Below, piece by piece: positions 36,198-47,013 of a stretch of 64,000 nt of DNA. A program made the translations under genes and the position numbers. The notes beneath the pieces are model-generated. The model did no database searches, was not told the origin of the DNA, and saw only the letters and a list, made by a program, of their open reading frames with translations. The stretch is from Strigamia acuminata (taxonomy: Eukaryota; Arthropoda; Chilopoda; Geophilomorpha; Linotaeniidae): contig OX442318.1 of the NCBI GenBank assembly GCA_949358305.1, positions 3,272,501-3,336,500 on the forward strand, in the 5' to 3' direction. Each line of letters opens with the position of its first letter. Within the stretch, counting starts at the first letter, position 1.

Positions 36198-37916
36198 ATG
36201 ACGATCATGCAGTCGCTCATCGATATAGCGACTAATTACGCCAATAGATGGCGCTGGCGACCACAGGCGGCAAATTCAAGTAGAATTTGTCAATTGATGT
36301 AAAACCACATAAAATGCAACTTTTATGTGATTTTAAGGCAGAGAGTCGACCTTATCTTATATTTATGGCAATAAATATAGATATTATGTTGTTTTGTGAT
36401 AACTCTGCAAAGTTACCTCAAAACTAGGTTTAGGGGATTAACTCACCCCTCTGCACCTGCTTCCAGCTCGGACCCCCCCTTGGTTAAGTTGAAAGACTTA
36501 ATCCAAAAGTGTTCCTCGCTATCCAGTTCCTGTCCCGACCTAGCAGAGAGCTATGGCCTGAGTATCCAGTTCCTGTTGACCACCTGGACTGGAAATGTGC
36601 TCTGAGTATCCCATCACGGTGACCAGTGATTGGGGGGATTTGCAGAACCATTGCTCTCATTGGAGCAATGGCCAAGCTATTGTTTTCCCCGAGTATATAT
36701 TTCCTTGCAACAGGAAGTAACTCGCTCTTGACCAGATATTTGACTATATGTTTTCTTGAGCCCTTTCTACTACTCCGGTTGTCATGTTGATTGCGCAGAC
36801 ACTTGCTTGTCTGTTGATTGCGCAGTCAATGCCCCTTATACTGCGGGCCTATGACAACCTACATACGGCGTACACTTGACGTGGAGATGGGTGATATGAT
36901 GCCTCCATGTCCGGGTGCCCGATGACGGCTGTGTGGCCGTGAGGAGATCAGGTCGCGGCGATGAGTAGTAAGAATCCCGTCGGGCCGGATATAATTCAAC
37001 AAGTGTTCCACAAGGCCTGCCAGTTACAGTAAACCACGACTGCCGAACAGCGTGTCGAAAATGTAACATTAGGGTTGAAATAACTAAACTCGGAAAAGTT
37101 TAGTTAGATTAAATCCCCAGCTAGTTTATGTCACAACTCAGCATTGTGCATAAACATGGATACTTCTTCCAGAACTGTACAAAACTGAAGACTAGCTACA
37201 TTAGCATTTACTTGCCAGTAAATGTGTAGCTAAATTGCCAACTTTATGTAAGCAGAATTATTACGAGTATTTACTGAAAAGTAATACTCTAATAAATGCA
37301 TCCATTGCACGGAACCAGAAGTTATGATTGTAAACTTGCAACAGTTTACTCTCGTATGAAGAACCATTTGACGTATCACACCAATTATAGATGTCTTAAA
37401 ACATCTATAAGAGGTCAATTGGTAAATGGCTCTCACAGGCCATTTAAACCAATAACCGCCCCAAGGTTGTGGCGATGCAGATACCGTCAACCGGACGTCC
37501 TCGGATACTAACCTTTTCATTACAGATTTGAACCAGACCCCGATGTACGACTAGGACCAAATAATCAACCGATTCAGACGACATCTTACTGACCCGATGA
37601 AGCCGACTTGATATTTTCATAGCGCCGTTTAGGCGACTGTATGTATAGTTTATCTACCCATTTATACGGCCAATTGTCGGCATAGTTAATGTATAACTAT
37701 ATTTCATGCAAATTGATTAATATAATCACTTCACGGTGATTATATTTAGATATCAATAAATATGTTATGTCTTGATAACCACCGGTTTCATTATTTTACC
37801 CAGTTCACACTTTAGGTTTGTTAACTTATCTCTCAACTACTAGAATTGATAGACTTGCTTGTTATGCCAAAATACACATTTTGAGCGGATAGCGTCATCG
37901 AAAGGTCATCGTCACA
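36198..37916 (+). repeat. 5' long terminal repeat
   Basis: 1,719 bp, starting ATGACGATCATGCAG and ending GGTCATCGTCACA. The two termini carry the short inverted motif TGACGAT/ATCGTCA. Same length as the 3' copy, offset exactly 9,092. It contains many short hairpins, for example 36211-36217/36227-36233 and 37081-37090/37097-37106. Small open frames inside are identical in both LTRs and have no recognisable content. Confidence 0.95.
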
Positions 37917-37918
37917 CG

Positions 37919-37936
37919 TGGAGGTTCTACCGAGAT
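37919..37936 (+). promoter_or_regulatory. Primer-binding site, tRNA-Gln type
   Basis: TGGAGGTTCTACCGAGAT starts two bases after the 5' LTR. It matches the complement of the 3' end of an animal tRNA-Gln (from memory, ending AATCTCGGTGGAACCT-CCA) with one mismatch. It would prime minus-strand DNA synthesis. Confidence 0.75.
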
Positions 37937-39313
37937 AGGTTGCAAGCTAAAAGTGAACTCAGGTAAAATTTTGAATTTTGACATTTTTGTTGTAATTTTT
38001 CTTTACCAAGAAAATTATGGCTGAGTTGTATTTTTTCTAACCAGAAAATTATGACTAAATGTCCGTGTTGTAAATTTTCTTAAAAAAGAAATTTATAACC
38101 GTTTTGTTCGTGTTGTGATTTTCTTTAACGAGAAAGTTACGATTTTTGATTTGTTTGTTGTATTTTCTCTCGAAAAAGAAAAATATAATTACAAATTTCA
38201 CAGTGTTGTTAATATTTTAATCGAAATATTATTTGAACACTGTCTCCCGAGTCTAGTTGCATTTTTCTCACAAGAATGTGTAACAAGTAGACTACCGTAC
38301 GTTATTTATTATTTCGCGAAAAATATAAATAAATGTGCCAGACGTTTGTTGGATCATTTCTTTTGAATAAAAAGTTTTGATTCTCGACAAACAAACAGAA
38401 GTTTCTACAACTAGAAGAATTTACGATGCTGTCCACTGTTTAAGTTATTTCTAATCAAAATGCTTGAACTTTAACTTTTTGTACGAAAAGTTAACGACAC
38501 TTGGATGGTAGTCTGAAAAGGTCATATTTTCTCACCAAAAATGTGACTAATGGTAGTATTTTGTGATTATTTCCCGAAAAAGAAATAAAAACAATTTTCT
38601 CTTTACCAAGAGACTGGAGATTGTCAAGCAGCTGTGGAGAATGGGCGATTTTGACTTGTCTTAAAAAACAGGTTAATCTTGCTGACAAGAATGGCAAAGT
38701 TCAAATTCTCGAAAAAGAATTTGGACCAAAACTCAGTGGGTGGCATATCCAGAAAAGGAAATGCACTGTTGGGTGATGAATGAGTGACACACGTCAAATG
38801 TGTCATTTTTTCATTCGCCCAATCCCACTGAACGGATTAACCCCCAAAATTCATTTTTTGGGAAGTGTGAAGACCACTTGCCTTCTTGCATCCACACTGA
38901 CTGGACGTCTCTTGACCACCATTTTGGACCGTGACCACCTTGTTCGTTTGGACCATTTTGCATCCGAAAAAGCCGTAAAGTTAAGTGTAATTTTGTTAAA
39001 ACATTGTAGTTTAAAGCGCACCTTCCTAAGCGCTAGTTTAGTATAAAAAGTGTATTTCATTTTTGTAGTTTAAGTGTGTTTGCCCACACCAAGTTTAAAG
39101 AATCAGTTGTACTATTCTTTCTCTAGTTTTACTTTAGGCGTGACTGTTTCTCCGCGCTAGTGTTGTATTAAAATCCTTAGTACTCCAATCTATTTTTTGG
39201 GCGTTATTTTCTTGTTGTTTTTCGTGTACCCCACAGTACACGTTTTAACACCGAACCTATCGCCAATTTTGTTGTTGTTCGATTTTGTCGGTTACGTACT
39301 AAACGGTACGTAA
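37937..39313 (+). other. Retrotransposon 5' leader with serial hairpins
   Basis: About 1.4 kb between the primer site and the gag frame without a coding frame. From about 37,990 to 38,730 it is a succession of short stem-loops, e.g. 37993-38003/38008-38017, 38210-38217/38224-38231, 38471-38479/38486-38494 and 38702-38709/38716-38723, with 4-6 base loops. One (38,115-38,140) pairs through two G.U wobbles, suggesting that the RNA is what folds. Role in packaging, dimerisation or internal translation start is inference. Confidence 0.6.
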
Positions 39314-39430
39314 TCTCACACCGATAATCCCAACTTGCTTCCTCCCAGTTATTTTCAACGTTCATATTCTCCACCGCCACGGAGGGGAAACAGCGCGAGT
39401 AGCACTGCCCCCACCCTGTCGCAAGACGAT

Positions 39431-40522
39431 ATGAACTTACTAGTTCAGAGATTGTCGGGAAATGTGCGAAATACCCAATCGCAACCGCAATCAAATAGGA
39501 AATTCATCTGTAAAGGAATAGAAATCCCAGCTTTTGAAGGAAAGCAGGAAGACGTGTCAAGATTTTTGGAAGTTGTGAAATCAGTTTCAATGTTACGAGA
39601 AATAACATTAGACAACATGGTACATGAAATCATTCCAGGTTATTTGCTGGGCCATGCGCAAACATGGTTCAGGCAAGAGAAACGACGTTTCACAAGTTGG
39701 GAAATTTTCGAGGACGCTTTTCTAAGACGTTTCGATCTCGTCCCGCTTACGCGAGCAAGACGACTAAAAAACGTAATCCAGAGAGCTGACGAAAGCTTAT
39801 ATGATTTTCTGTTGCGTTTTTCCAAAGCGCAAGGGAAAATCGCACCCGGAAGCAGAGAAGGCATAGACCACCTGTTCGATAATGTAACTGATGAAAGCTT
39901 TATGTTATTAATGAACAAGGACCTGTACGGTGAAAGTACAGTCGAAGAAATCATTTATTTCGTGGGAAAACATCGCTGTATGTTTGAAAACAAAAAGCAA
40001 CATTCTGCGCGTCTCGAGTTTGACAACAGCGAATTCCCAGCATCCAATGCCTCGACAAAGGCAAAAGATAACAAATTCGCATCTAAACCATCACTCAAGA
40101 GTTCCACTGTCGGTTATGAACAAAATACCCAAGTGGAAAGTGACATTGAAGTTGAAAGTGGAGACGAAGAATCGATGGAGACCATCTATATTAACCACAT
40201 GGAGACCAAGTCCGGGAAGTGTTTTTACTGTCATGAAACAGGGCACTTCAAACGGGAATGCCCGAAATGGCTAAATAAAAATAAAGCAGATTCCGCAAAT
40301 AAACGTCCGGCGAGCTCACAAGCTACTCCCGATGATGTAAAACGGCCTAGACCTAACTGGGTTACGACCGAACTTCTGGACAAGAAACTAGGCGATTTAC
40401 AATCAACATTGCAGTCGTCTCTTCAGAAGTCTCTTCACAGCTCAGTTACCGATCTACTTACAAAATTCTTGAAAGCTCCTACAAGCTCGATAGAAAAAGC
40501 AGATGAGTCAAAAAACTGCTAG
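39431..40522 (+). CDS. gag: Retrotransposon Gag (capsid and zinc-knuckle nucleocapsid)
   Basis: Structural protein that packages element RNA. The open frame begins at 39314 but its first ATG is 39431 (MNLLVQRLSGNVRN), giving 363 residues; the preceding 39 codons (39,314-39,430) are open and could be used with a non-AUG start. The central part (FEGKQEDVSRFLEV, AQTWFRQEKRRFTSWEIFED, RRFDLVPLT) matches the retrotransposon gag capsid domain. Near the C-terminus CFYCHETGHFKREC is a CX2CX4HX4C zinc knuckle. The stop TAG (40520-40522) lies four bases after a slippery AAAAAAC, so a fraction of ribosomes should shift to the pol frame. Confidence 0.9.
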   Translation: MNLLVQRLSGNVRNTQSQPQSNRKFICKGIEIPAFEGKQEDVSRFLEVVKSVSMLREITLDNMVHEIIPGYLLGHAQTWFRQEKRRFTSWEIFEDAFLRRFDLVPLTRARRLKNVIQRADESLYDFLLRFSKAQGKIAPGSREGIDHLFDNVTDESFMLLMNKDLYGESTVEEIIYFVGKHRCMFENKKQHSARLEFDNSEFPASNASTKAKDNKFASKPSLKSSTVGYEQNTQVESDIEVESGDEESMETIYINHMETKSGKCFYCHETGHFKRECPKWLNKNKADSANKRPASSQATPDDVKRPRPNWVTTELLDKKLGDLQSTLQSSLQKSLHSSVTDLLTKFLKAPTSSIEKADESKNC

Positions 40523-43500
40523 AGGGGGTTGAACCAACCATTCCAGCCCCCATTAAAACAGATCCTTTTGATTTCTCGGAGTTTTCAGATGATTTATTCG
40601 AATTATCTGGAGAATATCTGAAAACCCCGCCAGTTGAACTGGCGACCAATTTAAATAAGGAACTATTCAAGTGGGACGACTTGAACCTTGATTTAATTCC
40701 CACAGCAGAGCACGCCAACAGTAACACTGGCGGCGTGATGGAAGGATTCGACGCAATGACGAAACAATTGGAGGGACTCAGCATCTTCAACCACGGTGGA
40801 AAGTGGAATGTGAAGAAATTCAGTAACCTCCGACGTTTAGACCAACGCGGAGTTACGGCATTCGTGAAAACTCTGACCGCCCGACATTCTGACGATCCTC
40901 GGATGAGAGTTCAGATTGGAGGTCTGAAATTCAATGCATTAATGGACTCTGGTGCAACCCAGTGCTTCATTGGAAGCCAACTTCTATCTCAAACTAATGC
41001 AGAACCCGATTATATCCAAGAATGTCCTCGGGGAATGCGAGTTTGTGCAGTAGGAATTAGTCACGTGCCGCTTGGACAAATTACACTTTGTGTCAAGTGG
41101 GCAGGCGGACTAAAATATACGCCAATCAACTTTATTATCCTGAAACATGGAGTGTGTGACCTTATCATTGGCCACAATTTCATGCGACGCGCCGGAATCG
41201 ACTTAAGAGCGAAAAGAGGATCATTCACATGCGATTCCATGCCTGGATGGTCGGCTCCCTATGAAACTAGAGAGTCTGACTGTGAATTGGCACGTATCCG
41301 TACACTCGATGCTAATGGCGCCGAGACTCACACGCCTGCTGATTGGGCTGAAAAGCTTGTCGCAGACTGTGATAGTACGGACGAACGTAAGGACCAACTA
41401 AAAGCTGTCATTTTAGCAATAAAAGACGTTTTTAGGGACAAGGTAGGTTGCACCAACTTAGCCAAGCATAAAATCACTTTGAAAAAAGATGCGAAATGGC
41501 GAGTCCAACCTTTTCGAATGTACAACCCGGCCAAGAAGGCCATAATGACGGAGTTAGTCGAGGAGTTGGAGGCCGATGATCTAATCGAGCCTGCAACTGG
41601 CCCGTACATCAGTCATCCTGTGATAGTAGCCAAACCAAACGGCAAATACCGTTTGTGTATTGACTACCGTTGGCTTAACGCCATTTCAGTACTCGACACA
41701 ATACAAATGCCTAGTATCGACCTGTTAATCCACAGTACGAATAAGGCCAAGTATTTCACATCATTAGATCTAACACAGGGATATCATCAAATGGAGATGC
41801 AAGAGGAGGATCGTTGTAAAACTGCCTTCTACACACCAAAGGGAAACTATCAATTTAAAAGGATGCCCTTTGGTCTTTGCAATGCTCCTTGTTCTTTCCA
41901 GAACTTGATGAGCCGAGTGATGGGTGACTCGCTGCATAAGCATGTCCTCGTCTACTTGGACGATTTGATCATCTTCTCCCACTCCTGGAAAGAACATTTG
42001 GACCACATAAAGGACGTGTTAGAAAAGCTCCAAAAAGCTAATTTAACTATCAACAAGGCCAAATCAAAATTTGGAAGAACTTCACTAAAGTTCTTGGGTC
42101 ATTATATCACACCGGAAGGTTTGAATGCTGACCCCGACAAAATCAAGTCAGTCAAGGAATTCCCCGAACCCACCTGTTCAAAGGATATACAGAGGTTCCA
42201 TGGTCTGTCCAATTTCTTTAGGAAGTTCATTCCTAATCATGCGGATATCGCTAGACCACTCACCTCAATCATGCATAAAAATGCTGCTTTTGTGTGGGGC
42301 AAGGAACAGAAAGAGGCATTTGCAAAAATCAAAGAGATTTTGTGCGATAAAAACCAAGTTTTACATATGCCCGATATGTCAAAACCTATGGTAGTAATGA
42401 CTGACGCGTCCCATACAGGGCTCGGTGCAGTCCTCTGCCAGGATGTCGAAGTGTTTAACGAAAAAACACAGAAAAAGATGATGGTCCCAAAACCCGTTGC
42501 TTATGCGAGCCGAGTTTTACGAGGGGCTGAAGAACGTTATTCCACTCCCGAACTGGAATGTTTGGCAGTGGTGTGGGCAGTTGATCGCTTCCGCCCATAC
42601 TTGGAATACACAACGTTCACGTTGGAATCGGATGCGCAAGCGTTAGGCTGGCAAATGAGAACGCCCGAACCATCCGGCCGATTTGGACGCTGGGCAGTGA
42701 AAATTCAGTGCGGAGCATTCAAGATTGTGTTCAGAAAAGGCGCTTTGAACCAGGTAGCCGACGCTCTTTCAAGAGCGCCGTTATCTGCAATGGATACGCC
42801 TATTACCGATTACATTGAGCCGGTAGAAATTAACCAATTCTATCCTCTATGGACCGGTAATAAGAAGACTCAAGTCATTCCAGTTGAAGGACGACGTCAC
42901 TTTCTAACAAATGTGAATGTTCGTTTTAACGATTTCTCCGAATTAAATGAAGAAAATTCAAATAATTCTGGAGAAAAGGGGGAAGTGAATGAGAAAGGCA
43001 AAACGAAACATCAAACAACAGTATTTAGTGCATTAACCGATGTACTAAATCAAGTTCCCCCAACCCGAGCCGAAATAATCGCAGAACAATTATTGGATGA
43101 TGATTGTAAAAAGATTATGGCCCACTTGAAGTTAAGTGAGGAAGATCAAGAATTAGAGACAGATCTAGACTGGCTAAATACCATAGCTGGATACTGTTTG
43201 GATGAAAGTGGGGAGGACGGTAGTAAAATGCTCATTTTCTTCCGTCCCACCTTTGAAGAGGAGTTGAACGACTCCGGAAATGGATTTAAGGCCGTGATTC
43301 CTAAATCTCTTGTAAGAAGAGCTTTATTTGCCTGTCACGGTCACCCCCTTTGTGGACATGCAGGTATGAGCAAGACTCTGGAAAGAGCGAAGCTCATTTA
43401 TTATTGGCCAAAGATGACTAGAGATACGCGCAACTATGTCCGTGGTTGCCCGCATTGCCAGCAGTACAAGCCGAGCCAACACAGAAAACATCGAGCGGCT

Positions 43501-44775
43501 TACACTCCGCACAATATGACGAATCCATGGGAAACCGTGAGTATCGACTTGATGGGCCCCAAGCCCGCTGGTCGATCGAAGTTACAATGGATATTAGTGA
43601 TAATAGACCATTGCACCAAATGGGTTGAAGTATTCGCGTTGACAAAGGCCTCTAGCGAGAGCATTGTCAACAAGATGAGTGACGTTTTTCATCGTTGGGG
43701 TTACCCCAAAAAGATATTGTCGGATAATGGAAGACAATTCGTGTCCACCGTCTATAGTGATTTTTGTAAAAAACATCACATAGACATGGCACATGTCAGC
43801 CCCTATCATGCCTCGGCTAACCCGACAGAAAGGGCTAACCGTGACTTGAAGATGATGCTGGCAATTTATTCTGATGTGCACTCTCACTGGCCACGATTCT
43901 TGAACGAATTCGCGTTTGCCACGAGAACGGCCATCTCGGATGCAACCGGATTCAGCCCGATGATGCTGAACACGGGAAGAACGGTACCACTACCATTCGA
44001 TCCACGTATGGTGGAACACGGGGTAAAGTTCGATAAGAACAAACCCGAAGAATACGTACATGGCATTCTGGATGTGCTTAGAAGAGCACATCAAGAAATG
44101 CACCGGAAAATCCAGGAGAATTATGTCCGACATGACAAGATTCACCGCAACAAATATCATATTTGTCAGTATGCTGTTGGCGATCTAGTCTGGAAAGCTA
44201 CACATATATTGTCAAATAAAGAAAAGGGAATCACCGCTGGTTTCGCCGAAAAGCGAGACGGCCCCTGGGAAATCACAGCAGTATTAAAAGGAGGCTCGTA
44301 TTCATTACGAAAAGTTGCTGACGGATCAATTGAGAAATCAATTAATATCCAGGATTTGTCACCTTATATCCCGTCATTTCCGGTTGAAGCTTGGTCGGAA
44401 AACCAAACTGAAGGCAGTGAAGGGATTCATCCAACCCCAAATTGGATGGACGAACACTTCCCTGTCTCGCAACAGACAGAAGAAGAGGTTGTCCCCATGG
44501 AAACGGAGGATACCGTCGAAAACGATATTCTCCAACCCCCGGACGAAGTCGTTGAGGGAGTTATCGAAAATAACGAACTTGAACATATAAAGAGAAGAAA
44601 TAAAAAATTATTACGGGCTGAAAGACGTTCTAAACGAACTCCTAAGCCTAATCGACAATTTAGCGATGATTTCGTACAAAAAATGCAGGAATTAAATATT
44701 TCGGAAAAGAATATTTATTTCACAAAGCATGCACACCTCTACTTTGAAGAGACGACTCATCCATGCTATTTTTAA
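40507..44775 (+). CDS. pol: Retrotransposon Pol polyprotein (PR-RT-RH-IN)
   Basis: The frame is open from 40507, in the -1 frame relative to gag, and has no suitable early ATG, so it should be made as Gag-Pol by frameshifting. In order: aspartic protease with LMDSGATQCFIG (about 40,940-40,975); reverse transcriptase with FTSLDLTQGYHQ, MPFGLCNAP and catalytic HVLVYLDDLIIF (about 41,940-41,975); RNase H with VVMTDASHTGLGAVLCQ; integrase with the zinc-binding H-H-C-C arm (HGHPLCGH...GCPHCQQY) and the D-D-E core (VSIDLMGPK, LSDNGRQFVS, NPTERANRDLK). No frameshift or stop interrupts it. A C-terminal extension of about 150 residues is charged and has no recognised chromodomain. Ends at 44773-44775. 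Confidence 0.95.
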   Translation, partial: VKKLLEGVEPTIPAPIKTDPFDFSEFSDDLFELSGEYLKTPPVELATNLNKELFKWDDLNLDLIPTAEHANSNTGGVMEGFDAMTKQLEGLSIFNHGGKWNVKKFSNLRRLDQRGVTAFVKTLTARHSDDPRMRVQIGGLKFNALMDSGATQCFIGSQLLSQTNAEPDYIQECPRGMRVCAVGISHVPLGQITLCVKWAGGLKYTPINFIILKHGVCDLIIGHNFMRRAGIDLRAKRGSFTCDSMPGWSAPYETRESDCELARIRTLDANGAETHTPADWAEKLVADCDSTDERKDQLKAVILAIKDVFRDKVGCTNLAKHKITLKKDAKWRVQPFRMYNPAKKAIMTELVEELEADDLIEPATGPYISHPVIVAKPNGKYRLCIDYRWLNAISVLDTIQMPSIDLLIHSTNKAKYFTSLDLTQGYHQMEMQEEDRCKTAFYTPKGNYQFKRMPFGLCNAPCSFQNLMSRVMGDSLHKHVLVYLDDLIIFSHSWKEHLDHIKDVLEKLQKANLTINKAKSKFGRTSLKFLGHYITPEGLNADPDKIKSVKEFPEPTCSKDIQRFHGLSNFFRKFIPNHADIARPLTSIMHKNAAFVWGKEQKEAFAKIKEILCDKNQVLHMPDMSKPMVVMTDASHTGLGAVLCQDVEVFNEKTQKKMMVPKPVAYASRVLRGAEERYSTPELECLAVVWAVDRFRPYLEYTTFTLESDAQALGWQMRTPEPSGRFGRWAVKIQCGAFKIVFRKGALNQVADALSRAPLSAMDTPITDYIEPVEINQFYPLWTGNKKTQVIPVEGRRHFLTNVNVRFNDFSELNEENSNNSGEKGEVNEKGKTKHQTTVFSALTDVLNQVPPTRAEIIAEQLLDDDCKKIMAHLKLSEEDQELETDLDWLNTIAGYCLDESGEDGSKMLIFFRPTFEEELNDSGNGFKAVIPKSLVRRALFACHGHPLCGHAGMSKTLERAKLIYYWPKMTRDTRNYVRGCPHCQQYKPSQHRKHRAAYTPHNMTNPWETVSIDLMGPKPAGRSKLQWILVIIDHCTKWVEVFALTKASSESIVNKMSDVFHRWGYPKKILSDNGRQFVSTVYSDFCKKHHIDMAHVSPYHASANPTERANRDLKMMLAIYSDVHSHWPRFLNEFAFATRTAISDATGFSPMMLNTGRTVPLPFDPRMVEHGVKFDKNKPEEYVHGILDVLRRAHQEMHRKIQENYVRHDKIHRNKYHICQYAVGDLVWKATHILSNKEKGITAGFAEKRDGPWEITAVLKGGSYSLRKVADGSIEKSINIQDLSPYIPSFPVEAWSENQTEGSEGIHPTPNWMDEHFPVSQQTEEEVVPMETEDTVENDILQPPDEVVEGVIENNELEHIKRRNKKLLRAERRSKRTPKPNRQFSDDFVQKMQELNISEKNIYFTKHAHLYFEETTHPCYF
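40510..40551 (+). promoter_or_regulatory. Programmed -1 ribosomal frameshift signal between gag and pol
   Basis: The heptamer A AAA AAC (40510-40516) is in the correct phase with gag codons tca-aaa-aac. Seven bases later a stem GGGGGTT (40524-40530) pairs with AGCCCCC (40545-40551) around a 14-base loop. Spacing and composition match known -1 frameshift sites. Confidence 0.85.
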
Positions 44776-45289
44776 AACAAGATAGTGTAAATGAGTCATC
44801 AACCAATCACAGAGCTCGGTCTAAAAAATAGACACCTGCTTTGAGGTTGAACTTCGACCTCACTCTCGTAGTTTCACTACAGTTGACACATCGCATTTAC
44901 CGACGATTTTATTAATGATTGTAAAAAATTATTAAGAAAATCAAGAACTAATAGTACATTTTGTAAAAAGTATATTATTAGTTAAATTCCGTTGTGAGTT
45001 TTCACGATTGAGGATTTTTCTGAATTTGTATAAAGTCAGAAAAATCAATTAATCTTTAAACTTATATGGGTGTTTAATAATCCTTACAGATTATTAAGTA
45101 ACCGGACCTCCAAAAATATAATCTGAGACGAATAAAACCTCGCTCATTATTATATTTGCAAATGTTAGGCATCTTGTATAAAGATAAATGATGTTTGCTG
45201 ATCCACGATGAACAGTGTCGTATATCGAGACGATTATAGGCAGAATCACGTGTAATTATTTACATAATTTCAGTGATTAAGGGGGACGT
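44776..45289 (+). other. Retrotransposon 3' internal region with polypurine tract
   Basis: No envelope frame. Ends in AAGGGGGACGT at 45279-45289, whose AAGGGGGA is the likely polypurine tract priming plus-strand synthesis at the edge of the 3' LTR. Confidence 0.75.
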
Positions 45290-47008
45290 ATGACGATCAT
45301 GCAGTCGCTCATCGATATAGCGACTAATTACGCCAATAGATGGCGCTGGCGACCACAGGCGGCAAATTCAAGTAGAATTTGTCAATTGATGTAAAACCAC
45401 ATAAAATGCAACTTTTATGTGATTTTAAGGCAGAGAGTCGACCTTATCTTATATTTATGGCAATAAATATAGATATTATGTTGTTTTGTGATAACTCTGC
45501 AAAGTTACCTCAAAACTAGGTTTAGGGGATTAACTCACCCCTCTGCACCTGCTTCCAGCTCGGACCCCCCCTTGGTTAAGTTGAAAGACTTAATCCAAAA
45601 GTGTTCCTCGCTATCCAGTTCCTGTCCCGACCTAGCAGAGAGCTATGGCCTGAGTATCCAGTTCCTGTTGACCACCTGGACTGGAAATGTGCTCTGAGTA
45701 TCCCATCACGGTGACCAGTGATTGGGGGGATTTGCAGAACCATTGCTCTCATTGGAGCAATGGCCAAGCTATTGTTTTCCCCGAGTATATATTTCCTTGC
45801 AACAGGAAGTAACTCGCTCTTGACCAGATATTTGACTATATGTTTTCTTGAGCCCTTTCTACTACTCCGGTTGTCATGTTGATTGCGCAGACACTTGCTT
45901 GTCTGTTGATTGCGCAGTCAATGCCCCTTATACTGCGGGCCTATGACAACCTACATACGGCGTACACTTGACGTGGAGATGGGTGATATGATGCCTCCAT
46001 GTCCGGGTGCCCGATGACGGCTGTGTGGCCGTGAGGAGATCAGGTCGCGGCGATGAGTAGTAAGAATCCCGTCGGGCCGGATATAATTCAACAAGTGTTC
46101 CACAAGGCCTGCCAGTTACAGTAAACCACGACTGCCGAACAGCGTGTCGAAAATGTAACATTAGGGTTGAAATAACTAAACTCGGAAAAGTTTAGTTAGA
46201 TTAAATCCCCAGCTAGTTTATGTCACAACTCAGCATTGTGCATAAACATGGATACTTCTTCCAGAACTGTACAAAACTGAAGACTAGCTACATTAGCATT
46301 TACTTGCCAGTAAATGTGTAGCTAAATTGCCAACTTTATGTAAGCAGAATTATTACGAGTATTTACTGAAAAGTAATACTCTAATAAATGCATCCATTGC
46401 ACGGAACCAGAAGTTATGATTGTAAACTTGCAACAGTTTACTCTCGTATGAAGAACCATTTGACGTATCACACCAATTATAGATGTCTTAAAACATCTAT
46501 AAGAGGTCAATTGGTAAATGGCTCTCACAGGCCATTTAAACCAATAACCGCCCCAAGGTTGTGGCGATGCAGATACCGTCAACCGGACGTCCTCGGATAC
46601 TAACCTTTTCATTACAGATTTGAACCAGACCCCGATGTACGACTAGGACCAAATAATCAACCGATTCAGACGACATCTTACTGACCCGATGAAGCCGACT
46701 TGATATTTTCATAGCGCCGTTTAGGCGACTGTATGTATAGTTTATCTACCCATTTATACGGCCAATTGTCGGCATAGTTAATGTATAACTATATTTCATG
46801 CAAATTGATTAATATAATCACTTCACGGTGATTATATTTAGATATCAATAAATATGTTATGTCTTGATAACCACCGGTTTCATTATTTTACCCAGTTCAC
46901 ACTTTAGGTTTGTTAACTTATCTCTCAACTACTAGAATTGATAGACTTGCTTGTTATGCCAAAATACACATTTTGAGCGGATAGCGTCATCGAAAGGTCA
47001 TCGTCACA
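45290..47008 (+). repeat. 3' long terminal repeat
   Basis: Same 1,719-bp length as the 5' LTR, and every segment I compared is identical. Followed directly by the right target duplication GGGTT (47009-47013). Confidence 0.95.
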
Positions 47009-47013
47009 GGGTT

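Larger units (their letters stand above)
36198..47008 (+). mobile_element. Complete Ty3/gypsy-type LTR retrotransposon
   Basis: 10,811 bp bounded by 1,719-bp direct repeats (36198-37916 and 45290-47008) and by GGGTT target duplications. Internal order is primer site, long leader, gag, pol (protease, reverse transcriptase, RNase H, integrase), polypurine tract. The domain order with integrase after RNase H is diagnostic of Ty3/gypsy rather than copia. No envelope-like frame follows pol: only about 500 bp lie between the pol stop and the 3' LTR. All frames are intact and the LTRs appear identical by eye, which implies a recent insertion that may still be mobile. Confidence 0.95.

Noticed and set aside
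36396-37520. Small open frames inside the LTR, repeated at 45,488-46,612
   Set aside because: Present twice only because the LTR is duplicated. They have no recognisable domain and overlap hairpin-forming sequence on both strands.
44776-45289. Possible envelope gene after pol
   Set aside because: Only about 500 bp remain before the 3' LTR and no open frame with signal or membrane segments is present, so I do not call the element envelope-bearing.
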